Positions 59,586 to 64,000 of a DNA stretch of 64,000 bases are shown piece by piece (position 1 is the first letter of the stretch; every line of letters begins with the position of its first letter). The notes beneath the pieces are model-generated. The model was not told where the DNA came from. It did not search any database and saw only the letters and a program-made list of their open reading frames with translations. A program made the position numbers and the translations under genes. The stretch lies in NCBI GenBank assembly GCA_020086605.1, contig JACBWW010000016.1:20634775-20698774 (forward strand). The letters are read 5' to 3'. The stretch is from Lanius collurio (taxonomy: Eukaryota > Chordata > Aves > Passeriformes > Laniidae).

Positions 59586-62500
59586 GAGACTCTGTGTGTG
59601 CATGTACAGGCACATTATATTTCAAGAATTCTCTCTCTGACACATCCTTCCCTAGCATGTCCCATCTTGGCATGTACAAAGGGCAAATGTTTTATGCAGG
59701 ATGAGCTCTTCACTGAGACCTTGAAATACTCAAAACTGTGTGCTGAAGGTGAGGGAGGAGGAGTCTTAAGCTTTACTAATGTGGTAAGAAAAATACTCTA
59801 GCTTAGTCAAACAAAGCCTCAGTCTGGCCAACTGCAAAGACAAATCTATAAATTCCAGGTGATGTGAGAAATTGTTTTTTCTTCCATAATGTTTATTCCT
59901 TCCCTGGTTGCACACTTTTAATCAGTTTGTAATGAAAATGCTCCTTGACCAACAAAACATCAGTGAACTGGTGTGTTCAAGCATCCTTCAGTGACAAGAA
60001 TTGCCATTTTGCAAGTCATCCACCAGAGTCACCCTGGGAGGAAGCAGCTTTAGCTGGAGGTTGGAAGAGTGAGACAGGAGGCTGTTCTTATGTTGAGGGA
60101 TGCAGGAAGAGCCACTCCAGCCAGCAGTTATGGAGGGATCAGTCTCTTGAGTAAACCCAGTCTCAAATGGCTGTGGGATTTCCATGGAAGGGCACTTCAA
60201 CTCCCATCTGCATAAGCAGGAATAAAGTCACCTCCCCTTGACTGAAGGCCATGTCCAGCAGAATGCTATTATCCAGTTCTTATTTCTGGAAAAGAAAAGC
60301 AAATTTGGTTTCACAACTCAATTTTGGTCTGATGCATGCCTTCCAAAACTAGGGGAAAACCATCCCAAACTAAGGGCTTCAATTACAAGAACATCTGCAA
60401 ATTCTCGTTTTCCCTTTGCACCTTTGGTGCCAAACCCAGCTGGGCACTGATAGATCATTCAGACGGAGTCTGAGATTTTGGCCCTGCAACATTTTGAGGA
60501 GAAGTGCAGCAATTTTCTATGTCAGACTGAGATGCAGAATAAAATGGCTATTTCTGTAAGATTATTTCAGCTGAGGTACTTGTGCACTGCTCATGCAGCC
60601 TCAGTTAGAAAATTGTGCCACATCATGGAAAGTTTCTAAGTGAAGTCAAACTGTTCTGAGGGCAAATACCAAGGTGTTCTGGTGTGGCAACACAACCACC
60701 AGCTGTGCTTGGAGACAGAGCAGATGGAAACACTCTGAGATGGACAAATGACAAGTCCTGATAGTGTTGGGACTAATCTAAATTCCTGCATCAAAAACCC
60801 GTGGAAATGGGGATTAGCTACTATAGCAGTTGCAAAGGAGGACCCAGTTCCACGTGAGCCGTGCTTTGGAAAACACACATAGAGTAATAAGCACAGGAAA
60901 TAAATGAGGTCTGGAAAGAAGCAGTGAGGGAGGTTTCCAGGTTTTAGAATGCAAAACCTACTTGCTGCCTCGGTTGGATTCCTGTTTAAGACACAGCTGC
61001 TGTGGGAGTACGTGCAGCATATTTAATTTGAAAACATTCCCAGAACTTCTTTGCTGCAGACAGAATTTGCTCAAATGAGTAAAGAAATGCATTTAATTCT
61101 TTGAATCTCAGAGGGTGTTTGCTACAGATGTCACCCACAGAAAACATTTTTAATTAATGGCTCTCCAGCAGTCATGTTACCTTTCTCACTTGCCTGACTT
61201 TGAGGACAGCTAATTTCTGTGTTTATGTGTTCTACTTGGGATGCACATGATGTGCTAATGAAGAGAGAGAGAGCAATAATGTTGCTCAGCACTTATACAG
61301 CATTTATTCCATTTCACTGCATAAATATTAATTATGACTCTTCACAAAGGCCCCAAGGAATAGATTAATACTATTATCTTTCTATTTAGGGAAATAGAAG
61401 CAGAGGTGAAAGACTATGAAAAGGAAACAGAAGTGAACAGATGTACTTTTCTAAGCTTTTTATAGTTTATGAAAGAGGCCTGTAGATGTTTATAAATCTG
61501 ATTACAGTTTATATTTAGGTGTTATAGGAATAGTAAATCTTGCCTTCTTCCCTCTTTCCTGGGAACCTGACAAACAAGGACCAGAAACATCCTTAGAACA
61601 TAACCAAAAGATGAGAAAGTTATACTATCAGGGAGGATTTTTCTTCCAAATATTTTATTTCAACCGTCATTAAAGATAGTAGAGACTTGGAAACAAAATG
61701 AATAAAGTCACTTATCCCAGTTAGGCACCGCTTCCCTGCCAGGCTGCTTTCTCCAGCAGTAATAAATCCTCCATGCCCTGCCCTGCTGCAGAGATGTCTG
61801 GGCTTTTTTGTGTCACTGCAGGTCCCCACACCACAGTCCTTGTACCTGTCTCTTGAACCAAAAATGGACAAGAAATAGCATGCCTTGTTTTGCACACATG
61901 ATAAGCACTGGCTGTTCTATCATCCAACTTATGAAAAGCTCTTCAGGACTTCTTCAGTAACATTGAATATATTTAGTTCTAAAGAGCAGAAATTAATTTC
62001 TTCAACAATTAAGGCACTTGATTTTATGATAGCATTACTATCCTTGAAGAAACACAATACATAATGGTTTTTATTGCTTGTATTCCTTGAAAGATGCATG
62101 TGTTGTTTCAAAACAGAGACATTAAGTTCTCAAAATCCATTTCCAATTATAAAGCCTCCCACTGCCTCCATGCAGGTGTGGATGTTTTCTGATTACCACT
62201 AATCAAACTTCAGGGTTGCTGTTTTTCCCCTGCAAGGGAGAGCAGAGTAAACTCATGTTAATGGAAGAGAGGAAGCAATGTGAGTCTCAGGAATTAGAAC
62301 TGATGGGTTTACTCTGACTTTCACTGAGTTTGCAGAGAGGGAGAAAACATTTATTTTAGCTAGAACACGTTCAATTAGGTGCAATGTTTTTATGTACAGA
62401 GTATATAATGAAAAATGTGTTTGTATCCTTCAGGATGGCTACTCTGCAAGTTGAGATATGAATGTCCCCACATCAGTTTGTCTCCTCATTGTGTGAAGGG

Positions 62501-64000
62501 AGGTGCTGTAGCATTTTGTGGCTTAGCTTGTGAATAGCACTTGGGGCCAAATCTGCAGCACAGAAAGGCCAGGACAGGAGGCCAGAGAAACTTGATGAGT
62601 CCTGGCTTTGCACAGCAAGGCAGTGCCCAGCTTGCAGCTCTCCAGATGCTTTGTCAGCACACCTGTGTAGGGCTGAGCCTGCGTGTTTTGTCAAAGCACA
62701 GGCTTAAACATTTCAGTGGTTTATCAGAACCAGAGCTAAAGATACACTAAAGAAAACAAAGCACAGACTTTTTAGTTAGTTATGCCTGGTTTTAACAAGT
62801 TTTTCAGGATTTTCTTCCAAAATACCTCAGGCAATAAGGTAGCTTAAAATTTCCAAAGCTGAAAGTGGTGCTGAGGACCCTGCCCTCTGCTTTGAACATC
62901 AATTTGTGTTTGTACTCCAGGTTCATTGGAGTAACCTCCTGAGTACAGAAGATTTTCCTCCCCAAAGTCTTCTCTCTGAGATATCAGAAAATGTACAAGT
63001 AGTACTTTGACATCATAGGTAGAGCTGACTTTTTCAAATCTTCTTTGTGTTCCTTAGTTAACACGTTTCTGCTTTTCTCTTCAAGACTGCCATAGATACT
63101 TTATAGATCACCAACTGTGAGAAGCAGTGGTTGTGCTGACACCTTTGTAGAGTTGTGGCTTCCAGCTCGTTGTGAACTTGTCAGTGAGTCTCTGCTGATG
63201 GTTTTGCTGCCTGTATTAGGTAAGTGCTTTTTCTCAGTTCATGTTCCTCACTCCACCTACTGTCTGGTACTCCTGCTGCTGCAGACATTTAACGTGCATA
63301 ATACAAAGTGTGACCAGAGCCACTTGGAAAGTTCCTTGTTTTCAGTAACAAAATGTACCGTTTTCTCATGTAGCTGTTGCAGCAAATGTTGCAGTTAATT
63401 TCTTTTAGTGGATTTTGCCACTCTGCAATGAGCAGCTGTTTGGGGCAGACTGCAGCCATGCAAACGTGCACTCCCTGGCCTAGTAGAGCCAGGGTAGTGT
63501 GTGACTCCTGTTATGTCTGCTGCCTCCTTTGACAGAATTTTTGCTCTGACCAGCTTAATTCTTTGTACTTTTTGCTTCCTGAAGGAAAACAGTGAAATTA
63601 CTTGAAGTGGCATCCCAATAAATTTCCATTTCAGTAAGTTAAAACACAAGTGATTACAAGACAGAGAGGCTGCTAGTGACTTAGGCTGTTTCTTTTGATT
63701 TTTTTTTAAATTATTGTTTTATTTTTACAAGGACACCTGCACAAAGCACTGCACTAAAATTGTTCATTTGACCCAAACATTGACCCATTCAGTCTCCTGG
63801 CAAGCAGAGGAAACACAAATGCCCTCAATGGAATTTTGTTTTCTTAAGTGAGCAAATGCAAAGTGTACTCTGTCAGTATGGGCAAATCGAACCTTGCTGT
63901 ATCTTCTGGTTACTCTGAACCATTCACAGGCAAAAACCTTTCTAAACCTTTCTCTTCTTTGCAAACCTCCACATACTTTTGGGAAAAGTGACTTTCCAGC
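59586..64000. other. Intergenic, right end of window
   Basis: No gene is supported. A strong donor-like sequence, TATTAGGTAAGTGC, occurs at 63215-63228 after a short open + strand frame, but no matching exon homology was seen. An AT-rich stretch with homeodomain-like sites lies near 61230-61350. Confidence 0.55.

Noticed and set aside
63117..63228. Possible exon ending at the strong donor TATTAG|GTAAGT
   Set aside because: The open frame before it has no similarity I recognise and no clear acceptor. A good donor alone is common by chance.
1..64000. CRISPR arrays, operons, prokaryotic genes, tRNA or rRNA genes
   Set aside because: The sequence is vertebrate nuclear DNA. The only regular array is the intronic minisatellite, with no unique spacers, and no cloverleaf or rRNA sequence was noticed by eye.

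Overview
The window looks like avian nuclear DNA. It carries several CR1-type LINE fragments, including 3' ends with the ATTCTATG-like terminal octamer, and vertebrate split genes with GT-AG introns. It also has one GC-rich CpG island in otherwise AT-rich sequence. Two genes could be recognised by reading their protein products, both on the + strand and in the order known from human chromosome 1p32: GPX7, then SHISAL2A (FAM159A). The species cannot be told from the sequence alone. One unresolved base (N, 27119) shows that it is a draft-type assembly.

Layout. 1-4136 is intron 1 of GPX7; exon 1, with the signal peptide, lies off the left edge. GPX7 exon 2 is at 4137-4398 and its last coding exon at 6216-6379, followed by a 3' UTR with overlapping poly(A) signals near 6764-6774. 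About 16 kb of intergenic DNA follows (6795-23140), with a few CR1 relics and low-complexity tracts. A CpG island at about 23140-24010 holds the SHISAL2A start. SHISAL2A exons are at 23487-23668, 32457-32596, 38792-38867 and 42967-43045, with a 3' UTR to about 43475. The first two exons are clear. The last two are my splice reconstruction and give a 158-residue protein. Intron 1 holds a decayed antisense CR1/L3-like LINE and a striking ~1 kb two-part minisatellite (26250-27263). Intron 3 holds a composite CR1 insertion with a perfect 19-bp inverted repeat inside it. From 43480 to 64000 I find no convincing gene, only CR1 pieces, a 25-bp palindrome and unique AT-rich sequence.

Function. GPX7 is a cysteine-type (non-selenium) glutathione peroxidase-family thiol oxidase of the endoplasmic reticulum; this copy ends in a canonical KDEL retrieval signal. 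SHISAL2A is a small single-pass Shisa-like membrane protein of poorly known function. The two are neighbours but not an operon, and nothing in the sequence shows that they act together. I found no clearly new biological system. The most unusual structures are the intronic minisatellite, which is open in several frames and has a TTCC/GGAA core in nearly every unit, and the inverted repeat in the CR1 copy.
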